A stretch of DNA of 64,000 nt from Bacillus marinisedimentorum (GCF_001644195.2 NZ_LWBL02000040.1:85062-149061); one strand, 5' to 3'; positions 49,455 to 58,005 are shown, counted from the stretch's first letter. Program-made: numbers and translations. The notes: generated by a model not told the origin, from the sequence alone.

Positions 49455-49993
49455 TATAGGCACGGGAAATGGGGTTGCGTGCCTGTATTGTTGCCTTTCC
49501 ATCGTTTATAGGCACGGGAAATGGGGTTGCGTGCCTGTATTGTTGCCCTTCCATCGTTTATAGCACGGGAAATGGGGTTGCGTGCCTGTATTGTTGCCTT
49601 TCCATCGTTTATAGGCACGGGAAATGGGGTTGCGTGCCTGTATTGTTGCCTTTCCATCGTTTATAGGCACGGGAAGTGGAGATGCGTGCCTGTATTGTTG
49701 CCTTTCCATCATTTATAGGCACGGAAAGCAGAGATGCGTGCCTGTATTGTTGCCCTTCCCTCGTTTATAGGCACGGGAAGCGGAGATGCGTGCCTGTATT
49801 GTTGCCCTTCCATCATTTATAGGCACGGGAAGCGGAGATGCGTGCCTGTATTGTTGCCCTTCCATCATTTATAGGCACGGGAAGCGGAGATGCGTGCCTG
49901 TATTGTTGCCCTTCCATCATTTTTAGGCACGGAAAACTTAATGCAGTGCCTATACTTAGATCCTTCAGTAGATTATAGGCACTGAGCTGGATG
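49455..49993. repeat. 52-bp tandem repeat array 2 (11 units plus a partial)
   Basis: Units start at 49455, 49507, 49559, 49610, 49662, 49714, 49766, 49818, 49870, 49922 and 49974 (last partial). Steps are 52 bp except one of 51, caused by a single missing G at 49563. Each holds TATAGGCACGGGA ... GCGTGCCTGTA, the same hairpin core as array 1, but with linker TTGTTGCC(T/C)TTCCATCGTT. Two loop subtypes occur: AAATGGGGTT in the first half, AGCGGAGAT in the second. Reading frames through the array are repeat artefacts. Confidence 0.9.
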
Positions 49994-50407
49994 TTTTCTC
50001 TGTCCGCAACGGCATCAACTTTCCGTTCAAAAATGCAATGTTTAGAGATCAAAGTCCTTCCTTATTCCACAATCTTGCCCGATATTGAAAAACATTCTGA
50101 TTTAATATACATCTCCACATCCTTTCACGATAAGTTGTGTCATCTTATATTAAAAGTAAGGAGCCCAATTTGGTGTCTAATTGGGCTCCTTTGTGTGCTG
50201 TTCTCTGTTTTAAACTCAATAACCGAACCTGTTATGCGGATATCGACTATTGCGTATGCTGCTAAGAAGGCGACTGGAGATTCTTCCCTTTACGTAAAAG
50301 TGATAGAATATTTAAAAAACACATTACTTTTAAACTATAATTATGGTATAAATAAGGTAATAAGTAAGAATTTTGTAATGCATGGCAAAAAACGCGGAGG
50401 TGTAGAG
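49994..50407. other. Spacer between array 2 and the 53-aa gene
   Basis: Contains a strong hairpin at 50158-50192 and an AT-rich promoter-like zone (TATAAT near 50334). The hairpin has no gene in front of it and could end a transcript coming from the array. Confidence 0.4.
50158..50192. terminator. Orphan terminator downstream of array 2
   Basis: AAGGAGCCCAATT/AATTGGGCTCCTT, a 13-bp perfect stem with an 8-nt loop. Confidence 0.7.
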
Positions 50408-50569
50408 GTGAAACCTACTCAAAAGCCGGTATATTTCGATGGAAGCGGCTCAGCATCCAATCCTTCCGCCGGCCAATCGGCAGCAGGCACCCGTAAGGCA
50501 GCAATTACACCAGAAATGAAAAAGAATCTGGGCGGCAACCCGTATAATGGAACAAATATAAAAAAATAA
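50408..50569 (+). CDS. Small 53-aa uncharacterised protein
   Basis: 53 aa, no Cys, Gly/Ser/Asn/Lys-rich, polar (KPVYFDGSGSASNPSAGQSAAG, then TPEMKKNLGGNPYNGTNIKK). Likely disordered. GTG 50408 follows GGAGGTG; an ATG at 50386 has no ribosome site. A terminator follows. The composition hints at a spore or cell-surface small protein, but there is no recognisable motif. Confidence 0.6.
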   Translation: MKPTQKPVYFDGSGSASNPSAGQSAAGTRKAAITPEMKKNLGGNPYNGTNIKK

Positions 50570-50592
50570 AGCCCTTAAGAAGGCCACTGTAT

Positions 50593-50621
50593 AAAACTCC
50601 GATTCATTATCGGGGTTTTTA
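50593..50621 (+). terminator. Terminator of the 53-aa gene
   Basis: AACTCCGAT/ATCGGGGTT stem (with one T-G pair) and TTTTT. Confidence 0.6.
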
Positions 50622-50923
50622 TTTTGGGTGCGGGCTGCATTATTTGTCATTGGTGATTTATAGTGACGACACATTTAAATACAGGAAGTTCGGGGTTGAA
50701 AGTGTCGAATCAAATAGATTTTGTCCATATATGGATAATGATGGAATCATTTGTTGATAATTGCATTTTATATAACAAAAACTGGAGTTTCTGTAATAGG
50801 AACGTAACGGACTTGTTATTCCATCGAAATTGCTTTGTTATATTCTCCTAGTACAATACGAATCAGGGTTAAAAAACATACCAAGTGTGTTTAAACCAAT
50901 TATTTAAATGGGGGTATACGAAC
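50622..50923. other. Spacer upstream of the 3D-domain gene
   Basis: AT-rich with no convincing gene. An open frame at 50663-50851 has atypical composition and no ribosome site. Confidence 0.35.
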
Positions 50924-51826
50924 ATGGTATCTAGCAAACACATCGTAAGGAAGGTCGCAACGACTACTGCACTGGCTGGAATGGTATTCGCTAGTCCCGT
51001 CGTATCAGAAGCCGCACTTGGAGATCAGACACTATCGTACGGAGAAAAAAACAAGGATGTTGTGGAACTTCAGGATGCATTGAAATCTAAAGGATTTTTC
51101 AACTTCCATACATCTACTGGTTATTATGGCGATATTACAACAGCTGCGGTAAAAGAGTTTCAGGACAAGCACGGACTGGCAGTTGATGGAATCTTCGGAC
51201 CAAACACATATGACGCATTGATGGACGTAAATGAAGGACAAGCTTTACGCACACTTGTTATGGGTGACAGAGGCCACCAGGTTAAAACGTTACAGGAGAA
51301 ACTTGGCGGTTACTATGACTTTCACGATGACGGCATCTTTGGACCGATCACCCTTGACGCAGTCAAAGCATTTCAGCGTGATAAAGGGTTAGCTGTAGAT
51401 GGTATTGTCGGTAAAAATACCTGGGCTGCACTAAACGGAAAAACTGTAAAAACAGTATCAGCCCCTGCTACTACTACTAATACCCAGGCTTCAACATCTG
51501 AAACCACTTCAACGTCTGCTCCAAAGCACGCTGATGCCAAGCAGCTTACAATGGAAGCAACGGCATACACAGCATATTGTGCAGGATGCTCTGGTGTGAC
51601 AGCGACCGGAATTGACTTGAGAAGCAATCCGAACCAAAAGGTTGTAGCGGTTGATCCGGATGTCATCCCGCTCGGATCCAAAGTATACGTTGAAGGATAC
51701 GGCACAGCTATTGCCGGCGATACAGGCGGCGCTATCCAGGGCAACCGGATTGATGTCTTCATCCCGAATAAAGACGATGCTATGGCATTCGGCCGTAAAA
51801 CTGTGAATGTAACAGTACTTGATTAA
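50924..51826 (+). CDS. Secreted cell-wall protein with two peptidoglycan-binding domains and a 3D domain
   Basis: 300 aa. Signal peptide (to about residue 30, ending VSEAA). Two PG_binding_1 repeats: SYGEKNKDVVELQDALKSKGFF...GIFGPNTYDAL and MGDRGHQVKTLQEKL...GIVGKNTWAAL. A Thr/Ser/Ala linker follows, then a C-terminal 3D domain with its three aspartates (AVDPDVIPLGSKVYVEGYG, AGDTGG, IDVFIP). 3D domains are lytic-transglycosylase-like (as in YocH, YabE, Rpf/Sps). Likely acts in cell-wall turnover. ATG after GGGGG, 8 bases before. Confidence 0.9.
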   Translation: MVSSKHIVRKVATTTALAGMVFASPVVSEAALGDQTLSYGEKNKDVVELQDALKSKGFFNFHTSTGYYGDITTAAVKEFQDKHGLAVDGIFGPNTYDALMDVNEGQALRTLVMGDRGHQVKTLQEKLGGYYDFHDDGIFGPITLDAVKAFQRDKGLAVDGIVGKNTWAALNGKTVKTVSAPATTTNTQASTSETTSTSAPKHADAKQLTMEATAYTAYCAGCSGVTATGIDLRSNPNQKVVAVDPDVIPLGSKVYVEGYGTAIAGDTGGAIQGNRIDVFIPNKDDAMAFGRKTVNVTVLD

Positions 51827-51843
51827 TAGAATATAGAGTGAAA

Positions 51844-51869
51844 GACCACCCGTGCAGGGTGGTTTTTTT
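51844..51869 (+). terminator. Terminator of the 3D-domain gene
   Basis: ACCACCC/GGGTGGT stem and seven T residues. Confidence 0.85.
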
Positions 51870-52153
51870 CTGTGCAAAAGAGCGGAACAAGTATAGAGTT
51901 CGAACTGTTCTGATGCGGAATTAGAGCAACGATAGCATCCCCCTGCCTAAAAAAAGAGAATCATGAGGTATATCACTCCGCGCCCAATATAATTCAAAGG
52001 GACACATCCTCATCCCAAAAACCTGTCTAATCCAAACTGCTTTCCCTTCTGTAACCCCATAGTAATAATACAGAAAAATCTGAAATAACCCGTTTACTTT
52101 TGAAATACAGAAGGAACAGAAGTAATAGATCATTAAATAAGGAGGAATTTCAT
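51870..52153. other. Spacer before the sortase substrate gene
   Basis: AT-rich, no gene recognised. The ribosome site AAGGAGGAA of the next gene lies at 52139. Confidence 0.35.
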
Positions 52154-52753
52154 TTGTCTAAGAAACTTGCTTCACTGCTGACAGCGATGTTCCTTGTATT
52201 TGGTTTTTCGGGTGCGGTTCTTGCAGAGAATCATGGTGAGCCGCCGGTGGAAGAGCTTGAGAAGAAGTTTAAAGATTGGGTGATTCAGGATGCTGATGAG
52301 GATCATAAAGTGAAAAACTTCGATTCAAAAGAAGAGTTCAAAAGTAAGTTGGCGGAGATTATGGCAATGGATGTGGCGGAGTATATCGTCAATACCTGGT
52401 ATTACGAAGAAGACGGAAGTCTTTATATCATCCCGAAGGATGGCCCGATTTTCTTGAATATGGAGAAAGACTACATATTGGAGGAGAAAGGGGAGAACGA
52501 ATACAAACTGACACAAGAGGCTGAAAATACGCTAAGGGGCCGGTATACACTGACGATACAGTATCTGAAGGAAGATGGAAACTGGATCATCTCTAATAGA
52601 AATGGTGTGGCAGATAATGAAGGAACGGGTTCGGAGAGCGGCGGTGAGCTTCCCGAAACTGCAACTTCCCTGCCGATGACAATGATGGCCGGAGCAGCTG
52701 CCATGGCTGGCGGCTTTGCTATCCTATTTTACAGAAGACGTTCTGATGCTTAA
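52154..52753 (+). CDS. LPETA-type sortase-anchored small surface protein
   Basis: 199 aa. Signal peptide (SKKLASLLTAMFLVFGFSGAVLA), an acidic globular part, and a C-terminal sorting signal: LPETA at about 165, a hydrophobic stretch (MTMMAGAAAMAGGFAILF) and YRRRSDA. The TTG start has AAGGAGGAA. It lies 11 bp upstream of a class D sortase gene, the natural enzyme for LPxTA. No functional domain is recognised in the exposed part. Confidence 0.85.
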   Translation: MSKKLASLLTAMFLVFGFSGAVLAENHGEPPVEELEKKFKDWVIQDADEDHKVKNFDSKEEFKSKLAEIMAMDVAEYIVNTWYYEEDGSLYIIPKDGPIFLNMEKDYILEEKGENEYKLTQEAENTLRGRYTLTIQYLKEDGNWIISNRNGVADNEGTGSESGGELPETATSLPMTMMAGAAAMAGGFAILFYRRRSDA

Positions 52754-52764
52754 CGGTGAATAGG

Positions 52765-53385
52765 ATGAAAAAAATCGGATTGCTTCTGGTGGCTGCCGGC
52801 GGGCTGGTTTTGCTGTGGAGCGGGTTTTCGTTTTGGGAGCAGAGCCAGGCCGCCCGCCATCATCCTGAGGTAGTAAGAGAAACGTATGATGGATGGGATA
52901 ATAAAACAAGACAGCAGACAATGGCCGGACCTGAAGAAAAATTTACATCAGATGGACCCGACTATGAAAAAGGGGAGCAAGTTGCCCGGTTATCGGTTCC
53001 GGTAATCGGAAATGAGTATGATGTCTTCTGGGGGACGGATTCCGAGACGCTGAAGCAGGGAGTCGGCATGTATGACAGCAAGTGGACGGTTTCTCCTGCG
53101 CAAAGCGGACATGTTGTGCTGTCAGGGCATCGCGACACCGTATTCACGGGGCTTCAGGAGATGGAAGAAAATGATCGGATTTATGTCACTTACAACGATG
53201 AGGTGTATGAATACCAGGTTCGTAACATGTGGATTACAGATAGTGAAGACAGGTCGGTCATCGTGGAAAAGGAGAAACCGACGCTGACCCTGACGACCTG
53301 TTACCCGTTCGACTATATCGGCAGTGCACCGGACCGCTTTATCGTACAATCAGAACTTGTTTCGAAAAAACCAGTCCATAAGTGA
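52765..53385 (+). CDS. srtD: Class D sortase
   Basis: 206 aa. N-terminal membrane anchor (IGLLLVAAGGLVLLWSGFSFW), linker, then the sortase barrel. Catalytic His in SGHRDTVF, catalytic Cys in TLTTCYPF and Arg in SAPDRFIVQ are present. Class D enzymes of Bacillus (YhcS type) recognise LPDTA/LPNTA, which fits the LPETA protein just upstream and the LPNTA protein at 12734-16780. ATG 52765 is taken as the start; a GTG at 52756 is possible. Overlapping operon with the substrate. Confidence 0.92.
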   Translation: MKKIGLLLVAAGGLVLLWSGFSFWEQSQAARHHPEVVRETYDGWDNKTRQQTMAGPEEKFTSDGPDYEKGEQVARLSVPVIGNEYDVFWGTDSETLKQGVGMYDSKWTVSPAQSGHVVLSGHRDTVFTGLQEMEENDRIYVTYNDEVYEYQVRNMWITDSEDRSVIVEKEKPTLTLTTCYPFDYIGSAPDRFIVQSELVSKKPVHK

Positions 53386-53389
53386 AAAA

Positions 53390-53420
53390 AAGATGGCACC
53401 AGCACGGTGTCATCTTTTTT
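53390..53420 (+). terminator. Sortase gene terminator
   Basis: AAGATGGCACC/GGTGTCATCTT stem with six T residues. Confidence 0.85.
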
Positions 53421-53425
53421 CTTTG

Positions 53426-53602
53426 TTAAGAAAAGTGTAAAATTTTTGCGTTGTAGTTTAAAAAGCCAGGAGCCAGTCATCCAGCTCCAGGCGCCAGCGG
53501 CTATCGTCATAAGCGGTGATCCCCTCCGGGAGGAAAGAGCACCTCCCTGCGGGTACCCCCGCTTATGCGTACGCCGCTAAGCGGGCGCCTTGCGCTTTTG
53601 TT
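53426..53602 (+). repeat. 176-bp structured repeat (family A), copy 2
   Basis: Like copy 1, it begins within a few bases of a plus-strand terminator T-run. Same outer and inner stems, including GGCGCCAGCGGCTATCGTC and GCCGCTAAGCGGGCGCC. Confidence 0.8.
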
Positions 53603-53694
53603 CTTACATTAGGAAATTGTCAGTTCGGCCAGCAGCCGAGGGGCACCTGCGTCCCTGTCTTCGCTTAAAGCCTCGCCTATTTGCGAGGTTTCTT
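53601..53694 (+). repeat. Repeat family B, copy 4 (shortened)
   Basis: ATTAGGAAATTGTCAG...GTCCCTGTCTTCGC...AAAGCCTCGCC...GCGAGG, continuous with the family A copy, exactly as at 7203-7507. Its final hairpin (53671-53688) may terminate the convergent MFS gene. Confidence 0.6.
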
Positions 53695-53696
53695 TT

Positions 53697-54929
53697 TTAC
53701 GCATGCCATTCCGATACCTTTTCGTCTGTCGGCAGTAAAAACGTCAGCAAACCAAGGAGCGGCAAAAAGGCGACAGTCGCCATTGTCGGTGTCAGTCCGA
53801 AAGCATCAATAAACGAACCGAGGACAACGGAGCCGATTGCTCCCATCCCGAAGGCCAGCCCGACGATCAACCCGGACATCATACCGATTTTTCCCGGCAG
53901 AAGCTCCTGTGCATAGACAACGGTCACTGAAAAGCTTGACATCATGATGAGCCCGATAAATGCAAGCAATCCGTATGCGAGAACAGGGCCTGCATATGGA
54001 AGGAATAAGGCAAGCGGGGCGGCTGCGGCAAAAGAAAGCAGGATAATGGTGCGTTTACCGAACCTGTCCGCAAGCGGGCCGCCTATAAAGGTTCCGACCG
54101 CTCCCATTACAAGGAACAGAAATATATAACTCTGTGATTCCCTGATTGAAGCACCGTATGAATCCATTACATAAAAAGCATAGAAGTTCGAAATGGCGCT
54201 GCCGTACCAAGTACGGGCAAAGACGAGAAATACGAGGACGATCAATGCGTAAGCAATGGGCCGGGTCACAGCAGAACCGTTTGCTGCGGCCTGGTTTCCA
54301 GCCCTTTTTAATGTTGTTTCGACGAGGCGTGATGAATACCACCTGGCGATATACATTAAAAGGATGACGGCAATTGCGGCAATGAACGTGAACCAGATGG
54401 CGCCGAATTGGCCGAGCGGCACGAGGATCAGTGCGGTGATGACCGGTGCAAGCGCCTGCCCGGAATTGCCGCCTACCTGGTATATCGACTGAGCCAGTCC
54501 GCGCCGCGGCCCTGCAGCCATATAGGCAACCCGCGATCCTTCCGGATGGAATACGGCTGATCCCAGGCCGATAAAGATGACACTGATTAATATGATGCCG
54601 AAAGACGGTGCGAGTGCAAGTGCAAGAATGCCGATCATGCTGCTGGCAAGCCCGATCGGCAGGGCATAAGGCATCGGCCGTTTATCCGCGAAGTAGCCGA
54701 CGGCAGGCTGCATGACCGAAGATACCATATTCAATGAAAAGGCGATCAAGCCCAGCTGGGTGAAGGTCAATCCCATCGATTTTTCCAGGATCGGGAACAT
54801 TGCCGGAATGACCGACTGGATCGAGTCATTTAAAAGGTGGACGAATCCGATGATAAATAAAATATTATAAACGGTTGCCTGCGGCTTTTCCTGCTCGATT
54901 GGCTTGCTTTTTGCTGAAGTAGCGGACAT
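53697..54929 (-). CDS. MFS transporter, fosmidomycin-resistance-like
   Basis: 410 aa, 12 hydrophobic segments. The early QSVIPAMFPILEKSMGLTFTQLGLIAFSLNMVSSVMQPAVGYFADKRPMPYALPIG and SAVFHPEGSRVAYMAAGPRRGLAQSIYQVGGNSG are characteristic of the fosmidomycin-resistance (Fsr) MFS branch. ATG 54929 follows GGAAAGGA; a GTG/ATG frame to 54974 has no ribosome site. Export of small molecules is expected, substrate unknown. No regulator next to it. Confidence 0.9.
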   Translation of the reverse strand: MSATSAKSKPIEQEKPQATVYNILFIIGFVHLLNDSIQSVIPAMFPILEKSMGLTFTQLGLIAFSLNMVSSVMQPAVGYFADKRPMPYALPIGLASSMIGILALALAPSFGIILISVIFIGLGSAVFHPEGSRVAYMAAGPRRGLAQSIYQVGGNSGQALAPVITALILVPLGQFGAIWFTFIAAIAVILLMYIARWYSSRLVETTLKRAGNQAAANGSAVTRPIAYALIVLVFLVFARTWYGSAISNFYAFYVMDSYGASIRESQSYIFLFLVMGAVGTFIGGPLADRFGKRTIILLSFAAAAPLALFLPYAGPVLAYGLLAFIGLIMMSSFSVTVVYAQELLPGKIGMMSGLIVGLAFGMGAIGSVVLGSFIDAFGLTPTMATVAFLPLLGLLTFLLPTDEKVSEWHA

Positions 54930-55184
54930 GTGAGTCTTCCTTTCCATCAAGCGGTAGTCTGTACCTTCTATCATATTTTTAAATTGAAGTGAATGGAAGA
55001 CCAGAGAGGGATTTTGCCAAGTCTTTTTTCAAAGGGGTCTGGTTAATTATCTCCCGATTTGTTTCGAGTGTTAGGGGGCAACCATCTTCAGCGAGTGAAA
55101 TCACGATGAACGAAATTGATAGTAAACTTTTGCACTCTATAAAGAACAAAGCAGAATAATTATAAAAGATAAGGAGATTACTTT
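54930..55184. promoter_or_regulatory. Spacer with promoter of the 49-aa gene
   Basis: TTGATA (55116-55121), 16-bp spacer and TATAAA (55138-55143) form a promoter 41 bp before the 49-aa gene. No other feature. Confidence 0.5.
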
Positions 55185-55334
55185 ATGAATAGAGATGTAA
55201 TTGAGTTCCTATTTAACTCTGATAAAAAACATAACAAAAAGCCAAGTGTAAAAGAATTAATTTTAACTTTTTCTTTTGTAGTTATATTAATTGTGAGCCC
55301 TTTTGTTTTCGATATAAACATGGCGAAACGGTAA
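55185..55334 (+). CDS. 49-aa small membrane protein
   Basis: 49 aa. ATG 55185 follows AAGGAGAT at ideal spacing. First half charged (MNRDVIEFLFNSDKKHNKK), then one membrane helix (ELILTFSFVVILIVSPFVF) and a short DINMAKR tail. Promoter in front, terminator at 55388-55422 behind. No homologue recognised. Confidence 0.65.
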   Translation: MNRDVIEFLFNSDKKHNKKPSVKELILTFSFVVILIVSPFVFDINMAKR

Positions 55335-55387
55335 AAACGTTTACCGGCACCTCCGTTGTGAGATTAGCATGACAGCTGAGAAATTGG

Positions 55388-55422
55388 AAAAGGCGAGCCG
55401 GAATGAATCCAGCTCGCCTTTT
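55388..55422 (+). terminator. Terminator of the 49-aa gene
   Basis: AAAGGCGAGC/GCTCGCCTTT stem with 13-nt loop and T-run. Confidence 0.75.
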
Positions 55423-55773
55423 AATGTTATTTGAATCTTCCACAGATCGTGTGTTCAGCGCGGCTTTTGCAGCTCCGCAACGTTGAGCGCTTCATAGCCT
55501 GCACGCTTGAACATTCCATTTATGAAAACCTTTTTTGCCGCGGTTTTTCATTCTATAATGTCGTTTGGTGTTACTTAAACGACGTAAGCCCTGCCTCTCT
55601 TACATCCTTGCGGCTCCGAAGCCGCGCCAGTGTGATTAAGCATTTCATTTGAGCGAAAGACATCTATAGAACGCCAGATATCTTTTTCAATGGACGTTTT
55701 TTAGGTCTGGGTGAATAACAATAGTTAATATTACTACATGATTAACGTTGTGTCAACAGATTTTGCAAAGAAA
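55423..55773. other. Unassigned spacer
   Basis: About 350 bp with no convincing gene on either strand. A small hairpin-like GGCTCCGAAGCC at about 55611 is the only structure seen. Confidence 0.3.
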
Positions 55774-55975
55774 TCACAGTGCCGCTTCCTCAATTTCAAA
55801 GCCGGCATCGCGGATCATGTCATGGTCCTTTGATGCCTGCTGGCCTTCAGTCGTCAAATAGTCGCCCATGAAAATCGAGTTAACGGGATAGAGGCCGAGC
55901 GGCTGCATGGATCTCAAGTTGTATTCCCGCCCGCCGGATATGCGGATTTCCTTTGACGGAGCGAAATTGCAGTTA
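55774..55975 (-). pseudogene. bioB: Biotin synthase (bioB) C-terminal remnant
   Basis: Minus strand: about 66 codons read [18 protein letters not shown] followed by [25 protein letters not shown] and [17 protein letters not shown], then TGA. This is the conserved end of BioB. The radical-SAM N-terminal part and the CxxxCxxC site are absent, so the gene is a truncated remnant. Upstream sequence (higher coordinates) is immediately the immune inhibitor A promoter region. Confidence 0.8.
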
Positions 55976-56130
55976 GAGGGTGAATCTTTTATACCAAACT
56001 AATCTAGTCATTTTTTATCAAAAAATTGCGGAAATAGTCAGATATTAATAGTTAAATCGACTCTTACAAAAAATGTTAATTGCATGTAATATTTAGAAAA
56101 ATCAAGAAATATTTTTTAGGGGGAGACAAC
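55976..56130 (+). promoter_or_regulatory. Upstream region of the immune inhibitor A gene
   Basis: AT-rich 155 bp. Ribosome site GGGGGAGA at 56117-56124. Confidence 0.4.
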
Positions 56131-57966
56131 ATGCGTAACGTTTTATCAACAACAGCCCTATCGCTTGCGCTTGCAGGAAGCGTTGCATTCAGCGGCGTCC
56201 AGGGGAGTGTATCGACTGCTCAGGCAGGAGCTGAACCGGCTGGATTCAGCGTGCCACACCAGGTGAAGGCATCGCCGGAACTGGTTGAACAGGCAAAAAA
56301 GGATGGCGTGAAGCTGTCTGAACATAATGCAGTAACAAAAATGCTGAATAACAAAGGAGTCAAGTTCCAGGAGGCGGGCGACAACCATGTCACATATAAA
56401 GCGACTGGCGACACTCAAAATATGCTTGTATTCCTTGTGAAATTCGCTGACGGCACAGCGCCAAAAGGGGCTCCAGCTGAACCGGTTGACGCAGAATATT
56501 TCCAGGATTTGATTTTCGGAGATTCCTATAATCCTTATGAATTGGAAGAGTTCAAGCAGTATGACGGTCCAGATGTTCCGAAGGACCGCACGATGCAGAA
56601 CATTTACAAGGAAAACAGCTATAACTCTGTCACACTAAAAGGGGACAGGCTCGAGAAATGGGTAGAACTGCCGGAGACTGCCGATTATTATCTCGGACAG
56701 GACAACGGTGATTTCGATAACTCTCATGGATATGCTCATATGGGAGAACTTGTGTCAGACTTGATCGCCCAGGTTGACGGCGAAATTGATTTCACGAAAT
56801 ATGCGGTTGATGGAAAACTTCCAAATGTGTTCATCGTCCATGCCGGAACTGGTGCAGAATGGAGCCGCGATCCGGCACAAATCTGGTCTCACAAATGGGA
56901 CTTGCCAAGCGCATTGTTCTGGGGCGAATATTATAAGACTGGTAAGCTTGATTTTGCAGATGCAAATGGCGACGGCAATGTCGATGCACAGGAAGAAGCA
57001 GAATGGATGGCTGCAAATGAATACAAGTGGACCGCTGATGGTGTGGAAATCGGCACGTACGGCATCCAGCCGGAGCTTGGCGGAAACATCGCGGGCTATA
57101 ATTACAAAACAGGCGGATACGAAGACGCGAAGAAAACAGGTCCATACCCTGCGCAGGCGGGCGTATTCTCCCATGAATTCGGCCATGTCATGGGATTGCC
57201 TGATTTCTATGATACAGACTACTCATCTGAAGGCGTCGGCGACTTCTCGATGATGGCGGGCGGCTCCTGGATGAGCTATCCAGCGACAAGCTCAGCGTAT
57301 TCCGGCAACTCACCGACAACGTTCGATCCGTTCTCCAAAGTGTTCCTTGGCTGGGCTGATCCGATCGATGTGAAGCCTGGTGAAAAGAGAACGATCACAT
57401 TGCCGCCGGTTAATCAAGCTGAGGCGGACAACGGCATCGTGAAAATGGAAGTCCCGGGTTCAAACGGAACAGAGTACTTCCTGTTTGAGAATCTTCAGCA
57501 AGTCGGCATCAATAAAGGTCTCGGCGAAATGGGCGAAGATGCCCACGGCCTTGTCGCATGGCATGTGGATGAAAATATCATCAGCCTGTACCAGACTGCC
57601 GGCCAGCGTGTAAACAATGTTGAAAACTGGATGAACAAGCGCTTCCAGGCAAACCAAACGAAAACGGTCGCGGATGCCGACGGAAATCCGTTTGACATCA
57701 CACATTACGGTTTGTCCGTACTGCAGGCTGACGGCAAATACGATCTTGAGAAGTACAATAACCGGGGCGATGCCGGCGACTTCTTCCAGACAGGCGATAA
57801 GCTGACGCCGAATACGGATAAAGTCCATACTGGCTCTTACTACTTCTGGAAGGGCAACAGCGCAACACCGGCTGATTCCAGCATCCATGTGACAGACATA
57901 AAGGAAAACGAAGATGGAAGCCTGACAGCTACGTTCTATTACAGCCACGACAGTTCTAAAAAGTAA
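56131..57966 (+). CDS. inhA: Immune inhibitor A family metalloprotease (peptidase M6)
   Basis: 611 aa. Signal peptide (RNVLSTTALSLALAGSVAFSGVQG). The M6 core carries the zinc motif HEFGH at 348-352 with MGLPDFYDTDY downstream and a Met-turn-like DFSMMAGGSW. An inserted EF-hand calcium loop, DANGDGNVDAQEE, lies at 277-289 before the zinc motif. The C-terminal sequence is shorter than in Bacillus thuringiensis/cereus InhA (about 790 aa), lacking the last beta domain. A secreted protease that degrades proteins or antimicrobial peptides. Terminator at 57974. Confidence 0.92.
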   Translation: MRNVLSTTALSLALAGSVAFSGVQGSVSTAQAGAEPAGFSVPHQVKASPELVEQAKKDGVKLSEHNAVTKMLNNKGVKFQEAGDNHVTYKATGDTQNMLVFLVKFADGTAPKGAPAEPVDAEYFQDLIFGDSYNPYELEEFKQYDGPDVPKDRTMQNIYKENSYNSVTLKGDRLEKWVELPETADYYLGQDNGDFDNSHGYAHMGELVSDLIAQVDGEIDFTKYAVDGKLPNVFIVHAGTGAEWSRDPAQIWSHKWDLPSALFWGEYYKTGKLDFADANGDGNVDAQEEAEWMAANEYKWTADGVEIGTYGIQPELGGNIAGYNYKTGGYEDAKKTGPYPAQAGVFSHEFGHVMGLPDFYDTDYSSEGVGDFSMMAGGSWMSYPATSSAYSGNSPTTFDPFSKVFLGWADPIDVKPGEKRTITLPPVNQAEADNGIVKMEVPGSNGTEYFLFENLQQVGINKGLGEMGEDAHGLVAWHVDENIISLYQTAGQRVNNVENWMNKRFQANQTKTVADADGNPFDITHYGLSVLQADGKYDLEKYNNRGDAGDFFQTGDKLTPNTDKVHTGSYYFWKGNSATPADSSIHVTDIKENEDGSLTATFYYSHDSSKK

Positions 57967-57973
57967 TGAAATT

Positions 57974-58005
57974 GCCCCGGCAGCGACAATAGCTGCCGGG
58001 GTTTT
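57974..58005 (+). terminator. inhA terminator
   Basis: GCCCCGGCAGC/AGCTGCCGGGG stem and TTTT. Confidence 0.85.

Noticed and set aside
49300..49718. Several overlapping open frames of 60-85 aa on both strands in the 49.3-49.7 kb region
   Set aside because: They read through the 52-bp repeat units. As 52 is not a multiple of three, every frame cycles through the same few peptides; none has a ribosome site.
49991..50569. One 192-aa gene ending at 50569
   Set aside because: The first 139 codons cross a terminator hairpin and AT-rich promoter sequence. Only the last 53 codons have a ribosome site and protein-like composition.
50663..50851. 62-aa open frame
   Set aside because: No ribosome site, unusual composition and no recognisable motif; lies in an AT-rich spacer.
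55431..55652. 73-aa plus-strand open frame
   Set aside because: Cys-rich random-looking product with no start signals.
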